Assembly (NCBI RefSeq): GCF_000422725.1 | Contig: NZ_AUGP01000028.1 | Coordinates: forward strand, 62,001-126,000 | Direction: 5' to 3' | From: Flavobacterium subsaxonicum WB 4.1-42 = DSM 21790 | GTDB taxonomy: Bacteria > Bacteroidota > Bacteroidia > Flavobacteriales > Flavobacteriaceae | DNA: 64,000 bases | Shown: piece after piece, positions 8,856-17,139 of the stretch | Layout of the letters: each line of letters starts with the position of its first letter | Numbering within the stretch: the first letter of the stretch is position 1 | Made by a program: the position numbers and the translations under genes | The notes under the pieces: generated by a model | Databases searched by the model: none | Told to the model about the DNA's origin: nothing | Seen by the model: the letters and a program-made list of their open reading frames with translations, nothing else

Positions 8856-8863
8856 TAATTTTG
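8856..8863 (+). promoter_or_regulatory. Candidate -7 element of the asd promoter
   Basis: TAATTTTG matches TAnnTTTG, 31 bases before the asd ATG. A TTTG at 8830-8833 could serve as -33 with a rather long 22-base spacer. Another TAnnTTTG match (TATTTTTG, 8826-8833) overlaps that TTTG. Confidence 0.4.
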
Positions 8864-8894
8864 CTGCAAACGTTTAATTAATAACATAGTAAAT

Positions 8895-9884
8895 ATGAAA
8901 GTTGCTGTTGTAGGCGCTACCGGAATGGTAGGTGAAGTAATGCTAAAAGTACTGGCAGAAAGAAATTTTCCGATAACTGAATTAATACCTGTTGCCAGCG
9001 AGCGATCTGTAGGTAAAGAGGTGGAGTATAAGGGAAAGAAGTACAAGGTTGTTGGCCTTGAGACTGCGGTTAGCATGAAGCCGGAAATAGCGTTATTTTC
9101 TGCCGGCGGCGATACTTCTAAAGAGTGGGCCCCAAAATTTGCTGCGGCCGGAACCACCGTTATAGACAACTCCAGCGCATGGCGTATGGATGCTACCAAA
9201 AAACTGGTAGTGCCCGAAATTAATGCCGGCGAACTGACTAAAGATGATAAGATTATAGCCAACCCTAACTGCTCTACCATACAAATGGTACTGGCACTGG
9301 CGCCGCTACACAAAAAATACAATATTAAGCGCGTGGTGGTTTCTACTTACCAAAGCGTTACCGGTACAGGTGTTAAGGCTGTTAAGCAGCTGGAAAACGA
9401 ATATGCCGGTATAGAGGGCGAAATGGCCTACAAGTACCCAATTCACCGTAATGCAATACCGCAGATAGACGTGTTTGAAGACAACGGCTATACTAAGGAG
9501 GAGATGAAAATGACGCGCGAGACCAAGAAAATTATTGGTGACGATTCTATACAGGTTACGGCTACAACCGTGCGCATACCAACCGTAGGAGGCCACAGCG
9601 AGGCGGTTAACGTAGAGTTTACCAACGATTTTGAACTGGCCGACATCCGCCGGATATTAGAAGATACTGATGGTATTACCGTACAGGATAACATTGCTTT
9701 GTTTGACTACCCAATGCCATTATATGCCGAGGGTAAAGACGATGTTTTTGTGGGGCGTATCCGCAGAGACGAAAGCCAGGCCAACACCCTAAACCTTTGG
9801 ATAGTGGCCGATAACCTTCGTAAAGGTGCTGCCACTAATGCCGTGCAAATTGCCGAGTATTTGGTTGCAAATGGTTTGGTGTAA
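8895..9884 (+). CDS. asd: Aspartate-semialdehyde dehydrogenase
   Basis: 329 residues. NADPH-dependent conversion of aspartyl phosphate to aspartate semialdehyde, the branch point to lysine/diaminopimelate, threonine and methionine. The Rossmann motif VVGATGMVG is at residues 5-13, the catalytic Cys126 in IANPNCSTIQ and the catalytic His234 in GGHSEAVNV. Length matches the family. It is flanked by terminators on both sides, so it is probably a single-gene transcript. Confidence 0.96.
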   Translation: MKVAVVGATGMVGEVMLKVLAERNFPITELIPVASERSVGKEVEYKGKKYKVVGLETAVSMKPEIALFSAGGDTSKEWAPKFAAAGTTVIDNSSAWRMDATKKLVVPEINAGELTKDDKIIANPNCSTIQMVLALAPLHKKYNIKRVVVSTYQSVTGTGVKAVKQLENEYAGIEGEMAYKYPIHRNAIPQIDVFEDNGYTKEEMKMTRETKKIIGDDSIQVTATTVRIPTVGGHSEAVNVEFTNDFELADIRRILEDTDGITVQDNIALFDYPMPLYAEGKDDVFVGRIRRDESQANTLNLWIVADNLRKGAATNAVQIAEYLVANGLV

Positions 9885-9906
9885 AGCTATCGTTAAAATT
9901 TTAAAC

Positions 9907-9938
9907 AAGGCTATCCATAAAGGGTAGCCTTATTTTTT
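9907..9938 (+). terminator. Rho-independent terminator after asd
   Basis: Stem AAGGCTATCC / GGGTAGCCTT (one G-T pair) with a five-base loop, followed by a T-run. Confidence 0.8.
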
Positions 9939-9962
9939 ACATTTGTATATAATTTTTCGCAC

Positions 9963-10388
9963 ATGTATAAGGATTTTTCTCGCGATATTTATATAGTTTT
10001 TAGTAATGATGAACTTTTAGTAGATTCTATTAGAGCTGGATCGGATGTGTTGCTTAATCTCGGCAGGCCGGACTCGCTTAAAGTGCCAGAATATTTTAAG
10101 GATAATAAACCTGAATGTATTAGCAATGTTATTACTTCTTATTCAGACCATCCTAACAAATTGCTTAGTTCGTTACTGCATTTGTTGCAGGTAAATAGTC
10201 GTCTTATTGTAGGTACTGCTGGACTTTCAAAGGATTCTATTGTTGAAATTATCAACTATTTAAAAACCTTATCAGGGGTTGGCAAACAAATAATTTTCAT
10301 TCATACTACACATCAGGACAAGTCAATAAGTTCAGATTTAAAACAAATAACGGATCAGAATATTGATCAGATTGTAGAGCTTTTGTAG
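9963..10388 (+). CDS. Hypothetical protein
   Basis: 141 residues, soluble, alpha/beta in character (RDIYIVFSNDELLVDSIRAG at the start, then LIVGTAGLSKDSIVEIINYL and KQIIFIHTTHQ). I do not recognise a family. The base composition is more A/T-rich than the neighbouring housekeeping genes, which together with the A/T-rich gene that follows suggests recently gained or weakly constrained DNA. It starts 24 bases after the asd terminator. Confidence 0.6.
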   Translation: MYKDFSRDIYIVFSNDELLVDSIRAGSDVLLNLGRPDSLKVPEYFKDNKPECISNVITSYSDHPNKLLSSLLHLLQVNSRLIVGTAGLSKDSIVEIINYLKTLSGVGKQIIFIHTTHQDKSISSDLKQITDQNIDQIVELL

Positions 10389-10553
10389 CAACATTCGTAA
10401 GGTTTATGGATAAGTTATTCCCCAATGATAAATGATGCATTATATATTTTTGGAGAAGAATCATATCTTATACTTTTAGACTGGAATACATTAGAGTTAG
10501 TTGATTTACAGAATAAAAACAAATTAGGTTCTATTTTAATAATAATTATAATA

Positions 10554-10742
10554 ATGCAAAGACGTCATAAATTTTTAATAGTTTCACTATTAATGCTGAT
10601 CGGGGGATTTTTCGCTGCGGGTTATGGGTTTGGTAGCAGTAATTTGGTTTCAGGTCTTTCAGGCCTGCTTTTTTATGGTGGTTTACTGTCCTTTGTTGGT
10701 GGAATTATTATGTTTATTAAATCTGTACAAACTAATGATTAA
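10554..10742 (+). CDS. Small membrane protein, two transmembrane helices
   Basis: 62 residues from the ATG at 10554: a basic start (MQRRHK), then two hydrophobic helices with a glycine-rich turn (LIVSLLMLIGGFFAAGYGF and LLFYGGLLSFVGGIIMFI). The frame is open further up, to an ATG at 10425, but the extra 43 residues read through A/T-rich sequence ending in a run of Ile, which looks non-coding. No family is recognised. Start choice is uncertain. Confidence 0.5.
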   Translation: MQRRHKFLIVSLLMLIGGFFAAGYGFGSSNLVSGLSGLLFYGGLLSFVGGIIMFIKSVQTND

Positions 10743-10744
10743 TT

Positions 10745-10800
10745 TGTATCGCTAAAATGATTTACCTATCGCGTAGCGATTTAATTTCGGTAGAAAAATA
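10745..10800 (+). repeat. Short palindromic intergenic repeat
   Basis: The palindrome ATCGC-GTA-GCGAT (10768-10780) has an extra GTATCGCTA half just upstream (10746-10754). It looks like one of the small dispersed repeats of flavobacterial genomes, but only one copy was seen here. Confidence 0.3.
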
Positions 10801-10853
10801 ATACCACACATCAAATTTCCCTTTAGGGAATTAATATTAGTCCCTTCATCATA

Positions 10854-11531
10854 CTATTTCTCGTACTGATTAATTACAATATCAAAATAATCAGTGTTGT
10901 ACATAGGTTCCATAGAATAGAACAATTTTTCGCGGATCTCAGTCTCGTGGGGCAGGGTAAGTATGTGGAGGTCTTTCTCTATAATAACCCAGATAAGCTC
11001 TGTGCAAAACAGTGTAGAGGTATCATCTATCACGCCTTTATGGTCAAACGGAATGTGTTTGGCAAGGTAGCTCTCTGCCAGTTGCGCGATTTTTTTGCCT
11101 GTGGCTTCATCGGCATTTTTAGCGCGGGTAATAATTATTTTCCCGGGTGCAGAATAGTTAAGGAAATCGGTCAGCGGCTGTATCTGCATCCCGTCAATAT
11201 CCGATACATCAGATGATAGCGCGTGAATTACAAACCATTTGCTATTGCGTTTTACCAAGATGCCGGCATGGGTAACATCGATACTGCCATGGTTGAGGTT
11301 TTTGGCAATAATATCGCTAAAATAGCCAAAGCCCTTACGCAGTATAAAGTCGCCTTCGTGCAGTTGTGCCATTTCAGTTGGGTTAAGGCGGGTAACGGCT
11401 TTATTTTCGGCTATAGCCAGGGTTTCGGCATTGTGGTCGGCTATAAAAAAGAGTTTATAGCAAAGTGCCATTAAACAAAAAAACGCTGCCACAAATAAAA
11501 ATACTTTCTTAATTGGGTAGCGTTTTTTCAC
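10854..11531 (-). CDS. YiiX/YebB-like NlpC/P60-family cysteine hydrolase
   Basis: 225 residues. An N-terminal hydrophobic segment (about 10-30) acts as signal or anchor. The domain matches the permuted papain-like YiiX family (PF05708 type): a start around LHEGDFILRKGFGYFSD, the catalytic-type His88 in DVTHAGILV and Cys176 in LFCTELIW. Members are thought to cleave peptide or amide bonds of cell-wall or lipid substrates; the true substrate is not known. It is probably transcribed with nothing downstream, as the next gene converges on it. Confidence 0.8.
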   Translation of the reverse strand: MKKRYPIKKVFLFVAAFFCLMALCYKLFFIADHNAETLAIAENKAVTRLNPTEMAQLHEGDFILRKGFGYFSDIIAKNLNHGSIDVTHAGILVKRNSKWFVIHALSSDVSDIDGMQIQPLTDFLNYSAPGKIIITRAKNADEATGKKIAQLAESYLAKHIPFDHKGVIDDTSTLFCTELIWVIIEKDLHILTLPHETEIREKLFYSMEPMYNTDYFDIVINQYEK

Positions 11532-11568
11532 AATGTTTATATTGGCCGTTAAACGGCAGATAATGTAA

Positions 11569-12054
11569 TTATTGAGCCGGTGCTGCAGGAGCAGCTTCGG
11601 TTGCAGGAGCTTCAGGAGCAGTCATTGTTGGAGCCTGGCCCGGAGCAGGAGGAGCAGGAACACCACCTTTAGGAGCTTCTTTGCCCATAGTTACTTTCCA
11701 CTCGTCGCCCACTTTAACAAGCTTTAGTTCTTTAGGCTCGCCTTCAGCTTTAGGCTTATCTTTAGAGGTGCTTTGGTATTTAACAACAGCAGTGCTGTCT
11801 TTAACTTCGCTCGAAACAATTTCTATTTTAATGCCTTGCTTTTTAATTTCTTCTCTTTTTGCAGGGTCAATCATGCTTTCTGCCATACCAAGCATAGAGC
11901 CGGTAGCTTCGTCGCAATATTTTTTGGCCGTGGCAAAATCAGCATTAGCGGTGCTTTCTAAAAAGCTTTTAGCTGTAGCTTCAACTTTATTGTCTGAACA
12001 TGATACAAGCATTGCCATCGACATAAATGCTACGATCGAAAATAATTTTTTCAT
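11569..12054 (-). CDS. DUF4878-like lipoprotein
   Basis: 161 residues. Lipoprotein signal with lipobox MLVSC (Cys19), followed by a small NTF2-like/DUF4878 domain (ATAKSFLESTANADFATAKK to VKVGDEWKVTMGK, about 27-125) and a Pro/Ala-rich tail. The DUF4878 type is known from many Bacteroidota lipoproteins; no function is established. It is likely anchored in the cell envelope. It lies 37 bases upstream of the YiiX-like gene on the same strand. Confidence 0.8.
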   Translation of the reverse strand: MKKLFSIVAFMSMAMLVSCSDNKVEATAKSFLESTANADFATAKKYCDEATGSMLGMAESMIDPAKREEIKKQGIKIEIVSSEVKDSTAVVKYQSTSKDKPKAEGEPKELKLVKVGDEWKVTMGKEAPKGGVPAPPAPGQAPTMTAPEAPATEAAPAAPAQ

Positions 12055-12123
12055 AAAAAGAGGTTGTTATATTTTTGTGTAAAAGTACTATTTTGGTATT
12101 ACAAAACAATACCTGTATAATTA

Positions 12124-13290
12124 TTATTTATTTACAGTAACCAGTGCCGCAGCCGCTTTGGCCTTTTCTATAATGCCCTCAACAGGTGTATCTACGCTAT
12201 CGCTAACCAGCGCAACACCCATGCGGCGGTACGGGCGGGTAGTGGGCTTGCCAAACAACCTGAAATCAGTTTTAGGCAGGGCAGCAATTTTTTCTACACC
12301 GGTAAATGTTGGGCTATCGCTGGTATCGGTTGCTAAAATAACGGCACTTGCACCGGCTTTTTCCAGCGTAATTTCGGCTATAGGCAGGCTTAGTATCGCA
12401 CGTAAGTGCAGTTCGAATTCATTAAAGTTTTGTGTGCCGGCAAGGGTAACCATACCGGTATCGTGCGGGCGTGGAGAAAGCTCCGAGAAATAGACACCTT
12501 CATCTGTAAGGAAGAACTCTACACCAAAAATACCGGCACCACCAAGGGCCTCGGTAACTTTTCGGGCCATATCCTGCGCTTCGGCAAGGGCAGCATCGGT
12601 AACGTTGGCGGGCTGCCAGCTTTCCTGGTAGTCACCGCGCTCCTGGCGGTGGCCAATAGGGCTGCAAAACAGGGTAGGGTTGTTGTTTTGTGTAACCGTT
12701 AGCAGGGTAATTTCCGAATTAAAATTTACAAATGCCTCTACAATAACCTCTACCACATCGCCACGCGAACCTTCAACCGCATATTTCCATGCTTTTTCTA
12801 TATCGTCCTGTGTTTTAATGGTGCTTTGCCCTTTACCTGAAGACGACATTAATGGCTTAACCACGCAAGGCATACCCACCTCGGCAACCGCTTTTTGAAG
12901 CTCATCGGCAGAAGTTGCATAACGGTAGTTAGCAGTGCGCAGGCCAAGGTCTTTAGCCGCAAGGTCGCGTATGGCTTTACGGTTCATGGTAAAGTTGGCC
13001 GCTTTAGCCGATGGCACTACGGTAATGCCCTGTTTTTCGTAATCGTAAAAACGTTCGGTACGAATGGCTTCAATTTCAGGTACTATAAAATCCGGCTTAT
13101 GTTTGGCAATAACAGCATCAAGGGCATCGCCATCAAGCATGTTTATAACCTCAAAACCGTGGGCAACCTGCATTGCAGGGGCGTTAGCATAGCTGTCAAC
13201 CGCAATAACGGTCTGGCCTATGCGCTGTGCCGCGATTACAAATTCTTTACCCAACTCTCCAGATCCTAATAGTACTATCTTTTTTTGCAT
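12124..13290 (-). CDS. purT: Formate-dependent GAR transformylase PurT
   Basis: 388 residues of the ATP-grasp superfamily. PurT uses formate and ATP to make formyl-GAR in purine synthesis. Hallmarks are the N-terminal [29 protein letters not shown] near 70-87, [14 protein letters not shown] of the ATP-binding loop near 145, and [13 protein letters not shown] near 268. Length fits the family. A -7-like element sits 26 bases upstream. Confidence 0.96.
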   Translation of the reverse strand: MQKKIVLLGSGELGKEFVIAAQRIGQTVIAVDSYANAPAMQVAHGFEVINMLDGDALDAVIAKHKPDFIVPEIEAIRTERFYDYEKQGITVVPSAKAANFTMNRKAIRDLAAKDLGLRTANYRYATSADELQKAVAEVGMPCVVKPLMSSSGKGQSTIKTQDDIEKAWKYAVEGSRGDVVEVIVEAFVNFNSEITLLTVTQNNNPTLFCSPIGHRQERGDYQESWQPANVTDAALAEAQDMARKVTEALGGAGIFGVEFFLTDEGVYFSELSPRPHDTGMVTLAGTQNFNEFELHLRAILSLPIAEITLEKAGASAVILATDTSDSPTFTGVEKIAALPKTDFRLFGKPTTRPYRRMGVALVSDSVDTPVEGIIEKAKAAAALVTVNK

Positions 13291-13315
13291 TTGTATGATT
13301 GGTTTTTAAGCGTAA

Positions 13316-13339
13316 CAAAGTTACAAGGCGGCAAAGTTA
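13316..13339 (-). promoter_or_regulatory. Candidate purT promoter
   Basis: Read on the minus strand, TAACTTTG occurs twice, at 13339-13332 and 13323-13316, the second 25 bases before the purT start. Both match TAnnTTTG, and a TTTG further upstream gives a 16-base spacer to the second. Confidence 0.45.
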
Positions 13340-13366
13340 CAAAGTTTTTTTAATGCTTTTGCCGGA

Positions 13367-13630
13367 TTAATAATGACCTCTTAACTGAATGACATATATT
13401 GTAGAATCATCTACGGTGTATACTATGCGATGTTCTTTATTAATTCTTCGGCTATAGTAGCCACTTAGCTCATGCCGTAATGCTTCGGGCTGCCCTATGC
13501 CTGTAAAGGGTGTTTGCTGCATATTGGCTAAAAGTGATTTAATTTTATTTAGGATTTGAAGGTTGTTAGTTTTCTTCCAAAAATTATAATCTTCTAAAGC
13601 AGTGTTGGTAAATTCAATACTAAAGCTCAT
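13367..13630 (-). CDS. yoeB: YoeB-type mRNA interferase toxin
   Basis: 87 residues of the RelE/YoeB fold. YoeB cuts mRNA in the ribosomal A site when freed from YefM. Residues matching the catalytic set are Glu49, Arg68 (KEHRIVYTV) and the C-terminal His86-Tyr87 (LRGHY). Length is typical of the family. It overlaps the antitoxin gene by 11 bases, as usual for this pair. Confidence 0.92.
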   Translation of the reverse strand: MSFSIEFTNTALEDYNFWKKTNNLQILNKIKSLLANMQQTPFTGIGQPEALRHELSGYYSRRINKEHRIVYTVDDSTIYVIQLRGHY

Positions 13631-13874
13631 CCAGGTTAACTTTGGTTGTTTTACCCGCCTTTACCTGATTAATACCTAACATCAGGCGGTCCCTGTTTTT
13701 TTCTGAAGATAACAGGTAAGAAGTTTCGTTAAGGGCATTGTAATCAGCCAGCGATATTAATACTACATCTTCGTTATTAGGCCTGTGTACAATAATTTCC
13801 TGGTTATTGCCACTTACACTATCAAGGGTTTCTTTCAGGTTTTTCCTTAAATCGGTTACGCTTATCGTTTTCAT
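13620..13874 (-). CDS. yefM: YefM/Phd-type antitoxin
   Basis: 84 residues. The N-terminal Phd/YefM DNA-binding domain starts MKTISVTDLRKNLKETLDSV and holds the typical ISLADYNALNETSYLL; the C-terminal tail should bind YoeB. YefM represses its own promoter, with YoeB as co-repressor. Upstream are two TGTACA hexamers of the kind known as the YefM operator in Escherichia coli. Confidence 0.92.
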   Translation of the reverse strand: MKTISVTDLRKNLKETLDSVSGNNQEIIVHRPNNEDVVLISLADYNALNETSYLLSSEKNRDRLMLGINQVKAGKTTKVNLDEL

Positions 13875-13894
13875 GTTATAAAGTGTTGTACTTA

Positions 13895-13950
13895 CAAATG
13901 TACAAAATAATGTACAATTTGTTCGGTGTGATAACGAACAATTGTTCGGT
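13895..13950 (-). promoter_or_regulatory. YefM-YoeB operator/promoter region
   Basis: Two TGTACA palindromes (13899-13904 and 13911-13916) stand 12 bases apart centre to centre. The first overlaps a -7-like element (TACATTTG read on the minus strand, 13902-13895). Further upstream a perfect 14-bp palindrome CGAACAATTGTTCG (13935-13948) and a direct repeat TTGTTCGGT (13919-13927, 13942-13950) may be additional sites. Confidence 0.65.
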
Positions 13951-13975
13951 TGCGCATAAGAGTGTAAACATCATT

Positions 13976-14004
13976 ATAAAAAAAGTCCCGCTATTGCGGG
14001 ACTC
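13976..14004 (-). terminator. Rho-independent terminator of the aminotransferase gene
   Basis: Stem AGTCCCGC / GCGGGACT with a four-base loop, followed on the minus strand by a T-run (an A-run on the plus strand at 13978-13985). Confidence 0.85.
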
Positions 14005-14013
14005 TCAGTATCA

Positions 14014-15201
14014 TTAAGCAGCTAAAGCTTCTTTTATTCGTTTTAAGGCTTCGGTTAAAATTTCTTCGCTGGTAGCGTAAGAGAACCTTATACAATCAGG
14101 GTTGCCAAAAGCATCGCCGGTTACGGTTGCAACGTTGGCATGCTCTAACAGATACATAGAAAGATCGTCGGCATTTTTAATTTCTACTCCTTTTAATGTT
14201 TTTCCGAAGAAAGAAGAAACATCTGGGAAAACATAAAATGCACCCTCTGGTACGTTTATCTTAACACCCGGAATTTCTTTTAGTAAACCAACAACTAAAT
14301 CTCTACGGCTGTGGAAAGCAGCAACCATGTCTTTCAGCACGGCAGGGTCTGCATCTACGGCAGTAATAGTAGCACGCTGTGCAATACTGTTGGCACCGCT
14401 GGTTACCTGGCCCTGCATTTTAGTACAGGCTTTGGCAATAAATTCAGGTCCGCCAATGTAGCCAATTCTCCAGCCGGTCATGGCAAAAGCCTTAGCCACA
14501 CCATTTACGGTAATGGTTTTATCGTACATTCCGGGAATTGTAGCTATGCTGCAAAAGTTTCCTGAAAAGTTGATGTGCTCGTATATCTCGTCGCTTACCA
14601 CATAAATGTTCGGGTAGTTATCCAGAACACGGGCAAGGGCAGTAAGTTCGGCTTCGTTATAAACAGATCCGCTTGGGTTACAAGGCGAGCTAAACATAAT
14701 TAGCTTGGTTTTTGGCGTAATGGCCGCCTCAAGCTGGGCAGGCGTAATTTTAAAGTCGCTTTCTATAGTAGTAGGTACTTCTACAGGGTTAGCCTCGGCC
14801 ATTTTAACCATTTCGGCATAGCTTACCCAGTACGGGGCAGGCAGTATACACTCATCGCCCGGGTTAAGCAACACCTGGCAAAGGTTATAAAGCGATTGCT
14901 TGGCACCGGTAGAAACCACAATTTGCGATGGCTTATAATCCAGGTTGTTATCGCGCTTAAACTTGCGGCAAATAGCATCTTTAAGCTCTGCGTAACCATC
15001 TACAGGAGAGTAAGTGCTGTAATTATCGTGTATGGCCTGTATGGCAGCCTCTTTAATAAAATCGGGAGTATTAAAATCGGGTTCACCTAAGCTAAGGCTT
15101 ATAATGTCTTTACCCTGTGCTTTAAGTTCCCTGGCTTTAGCAGCCATTGCAAGTGTTTGCGATGTAGATAAGTTATTAATCCTGTCTGAAAGCGCGCTCA
15201 T
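14014..15201 (-). CDS. Class I/II PLP aminotransferase, aspartate aminotransferase type
   Basis: 395 residues. Fold type I aminotransferase of the bacterial subgroup Ib (AspC/AspB-like) that exchanges amino groups between aspartate and 2-oxoglutarate. Key residues: Asn175 in SSPCNPSGSVY, Asp204 and Tyr207 in VVSDEIYEHI, and the PLP-binding Lys237 in NGVAKAFAMTGWRIGY; the usual Ser before the lysine is replaced by Ala. A C-terminal arginine in IRFSYATS binds the substrate carboxylate. Exact substrate cannot be fixed from sequence. It is followed by a strong terminator. Confidence 0.9.
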   Translation of the reverse strand: MSALSDRINNLSTSQTLAMAAKARELKAQGKDIISLSLGEPDFNTPDFIKEAAIQAIHDNYSTYSPVDGYAELKDAICRKFKRDNNLDYKPSQIVVSTGAKQSLYNLCQVLLNPGDECILPAPYWVSYAEMVKMAEANPVEVPTTIESDFKITPAQLEAAITPKTKLIMFSSPCNPSGSVYNEAELTALARVLDNYPNIYVVSDEIYEHINFSGNFCSIATIPGMYDKTITVNGVAKAFAMTGWRIGYIGGPEFIAKACTKMQGQVTSGANSIAQRATITAVDADPAVLKDMVAAFHSRRDLVVGLLKEIPGVKINVPEGAFYVFPDVSSFFGKTLKGVEIKNADDLSMYLLEHANVATVTGDAFGNPDCIRFSYATSEEILTEALKRIKEALAA

Positions 15202-15222
15202 TGTGTTATAGTGGTTTTAAAT

Positions 15223-16317
15223 TTAATTTAATGCAGGTTTCATTCCCAGTTCTTTAAGATGTTTAAAGTGGGCAGCAACAGCGGCACTCATGGTTTTAAA
15301 CTCATGGTAGGGCAGGTTGTGCTCGCTGGCGGTTTGTTTTACTATTTCGGCTATTTTCCTGTAATGTACGTGACTGATGTTTGGAAAAATATGGTGCTCT
15401 ATCTGGTGGTTAAGCCCGCCTGTAAACCAGTTTACAAAACGGTTTTTAGGAGCAAAATTAGCTGTGGTATACAATTGGTGAATGGCCCATGTGTTTTCCA
15501 TTTCGCCAAGTTCATTGGGTAATGGGTTATCGGTTTCCTCAACAATATGCGCCAGCTGAAATACAATACTTAGTATAAGCCCTGCTACATAATGCATTAC
15601 AAAAAAGCCTATAAGTACCTTCCACCAGGTTATTCCCAGCGCCATTGGCAGCACAAGCCAAACCGAAACGTAAATAATTTTTGTAACGGCCAGTATGGTC
15701 CATTGCTTTACAGGGCTCTGGAATTTACCGTACGATAAGCCGCGTTTAATATAGCGCCTCATCTGTTTAATATCGGTAGTAATGGCCCAGTTAAAAGTAA
15801 GTAATCCGTAAAGGAAAATAGAGTAGTAGTGCTGGAATTTATGGATCCACATCCAGTCGGCCGATTTAGAGAAACGGATAATACGTCCGGCCTCCAAATC
15901 TTCGTCATGCCCATGTATATTGGTGTAGGTGTGGTGCAAAACGTTATGCTGCACCTGCCAGTTGTTTACGTTGCCGGCAAGCAAATACATACTGCCGCCC
16001 ATTATTTTGTTAAGCCAGTTTTTAGATGAGTACGACCCGTGGTTGGCATCGTGCATAACATTCATGCCTATGCCGGCCATGCCCACGCCCATAACTATGG
16101 TAAGCAGCAGCTGTGCCCAAACGGGTAAATGCAGCGTTAGCAATACAAAATAGGGGGCAAGGTATAGCGAGAACATTATAATAGTCTTAAGGTGCAGCTT
16201 CCAGTTACCGGTTTTTTTAAGGTTGTTATCCTTAAAATAATCGTTAACGCGTTTGGTAAGCGTCCTGAAGAATTTTATTGAGTCGGTTTTCGAGAAAACT
16301 GGAGGATTTACATTCAT
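15223..16317 (-). CDS. Membrane fatty acid desaturase (acyl-lipid/acyl-CoA type)
   Basis: 364 residues from the ATG at 16317. Three histidine boxes bind the di-iron centre: HDANH at 89-93, HNVLHH at 124-129 and HQIEHH near 306; the HQIEHH form with Gln is typical of front-end (delta-5/6-like) desaturases, here without a fused cytochrome b5. Several hydrophobic helices lie between the boxes. An upstream TTG start at 16341 is unlikely because it overlaps the -7 promoter element. It is divergent from rsmG. Confidence 0.9.
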   Translation of the reverse strand: MNVNPPVFSKTDSIKFFRTLTKRVNDYFKDNNLKKTGNWKLHLKTIIMFSLYLAPYFVLLTLHLPVWAQLLLTIVMGVGMAGIGMNVMHDANHGSYSSKNWLNKIMGGSMYLLAGNVNNWQVQHNVLHHTYTNIHGHDEDLEAGRIIRFSKSADWMWIHKFQHYYSIFLYGLLTFNWAITTDIKQMRRYIKRGLSYGKFQSPVKQWTILAVTKIIYVSVWLVLPMALGITWWKVLIGFFVMHYVAGLILSIVFQLAHIVEETDNPLPNELGEMENTWAIHQLYTTANFAPKNRFVNWFTGGLNHQIEHHIFPNISHVHYRKIAEIVKQTASEHNLPYHEFKTMSAAVAAHFKHLKELGMKPALN

Positions 16318-16338
16318 AAGTTCTTGCAATCTTGGTTT

Positions 16339-16346
16339 CAAAGATA
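16339..16346 (-). promoter_or_regulatory. -7 element of the desaturase promoter
   Basis: On the minus strand the bases read TATCTTTG, matching TAnnTTTG. Transcription would start near 16332, upstream of the ATG at 16317 but downstream of the alternative TTG start at 16341, so it decides the start. Confidence 0.5.
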
Positions 16347-16403
16347 ATTATTAATCAAAAGGTAAACGCATTAATAAGGGTAAAATTTCATAACGGAAAT
16401 GAT

Positions 16404-16411
16404 TACTTTTG
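16404..16411 (+). promoter_or_regulatory. -7 element of the rsmG promoter
   Basis: TACTTTTG matches TAnnTTTG, 16 bases before the chosen rsmG ATG. It excludes the longer reading frame that begins at 16332. Confidence 0.5.
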
Positions 16412-16427
16412 TCAAAAATTTAAAATA

Positions 16428-17057
16428 ATGGAGGAAATAATACGCTATTTTCCGGATCTTACAGAACAACAGATAGAGCAGTTTACCAATCTTGAGGCTT
16501 TATACAAAGACTGGAATGCCAAGATAAACGTAATATCGCGCAAAGATATCGATGCGCTGTACACTAAACACGTGCTGCACTCGCTTGCTATTGCAAAGGT
16601 TGTGCCCTTTATGCCGGGCGCCTCTATATTAGATGTTGGCACAGGGGGTGGTTTCCCGGGAATACCTTTGGCGATACTGTTTCCTGAAACAAAATTTTAC
16701 CTGATAGATATTATTGCCAAGAAGATAAAAGTGGTGCAGGAAGTAGCTGCTGCCCTTGGACTGGAAAATGTGAGGGCCGAACAAAAGCGTGCCGAACTGG
16801 TTAACGAAGACTTTGATTTTATTGTGAGCCGCGCCGTTACCAACATGTCCGATTTTGTTAAGTGGGTTAAGGATAGAACTAAAAAGAAACAACTGCACGA
16901 CCTTAAAAACGGTATATTATATCTGAAGGGCGGCGACCTTACCGAGGAACTTCAGGATTTTCCGAAAGCTACAGAGTATAACCTTGTTGAGATTTTTAAC
17001 GATGAGTTTTTCGAGACCAAAAAGGTAGTGCATTTGCCGCTGAAGTTTAAGGCGTAG
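16428..17057 (+). CDS. rsmG: 16S rRNA (guanine527-N7)-methyltransferase RsmG
   Basis: 209 residues from the ATG at 16428 (a longer frame from 16332 crosses the promoter). RsmG methylates G527 of 16S rRNA using SAM. The class I methyltransferase motif ILDVGTGGGFPGIPLAI is at about 67-83, preceded by KHVLHSLAIA, and VSRAVTNM follows near 134. Length fits the family. It is the last gene before the DUF559 element. Confidence 0.96.
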   Translation: MEEIIRYFPDLTEQQIEQFTNLEALYKDWNAKINVISRKDIDALYTKHVLHSLAIAKVVPFMPGASILDVGTGGGFPGIPLAILFPETKFYLIDIIAKKIKVVQEVAAALGLENVRAEQKRAELVNEDFDFIVSRAVTNMSDFVKWVKDRTKKKQLHDLKNGILYLKGGDLTEELQDFPKATEYNLVEIFNDEFFETKKVVHLPLKFKA

Positions 17058-17087
17058 TAGATTGGGGTTTACAGCTGCGTGAGGATT

Positions 17088-17125
17088 CCCTCCCTTGGAG
17101 GGGTGGCTGAAAGCCGGGGTGGTTA
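17088..17125 (+). repeat. Left inverted repeat of the DUF559 element
   Basis: Contains hairpins CCCTCC-CTT-GGAGGG and GGCT-GAA-AGCC, then GGGGTGGTTA. A diverged solo copy is at 40191-40225. Confidence 0.9.
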
Positions 17126-17139
17126 AAAACTAATTTCTA

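Noticed and set aside
10425..10553. N-terminal extension of the small membrane protein
   Set aside because: The extra residues end in a run of Ile from A/T-rich sequence and do not look coding; kept as an alternative start only.
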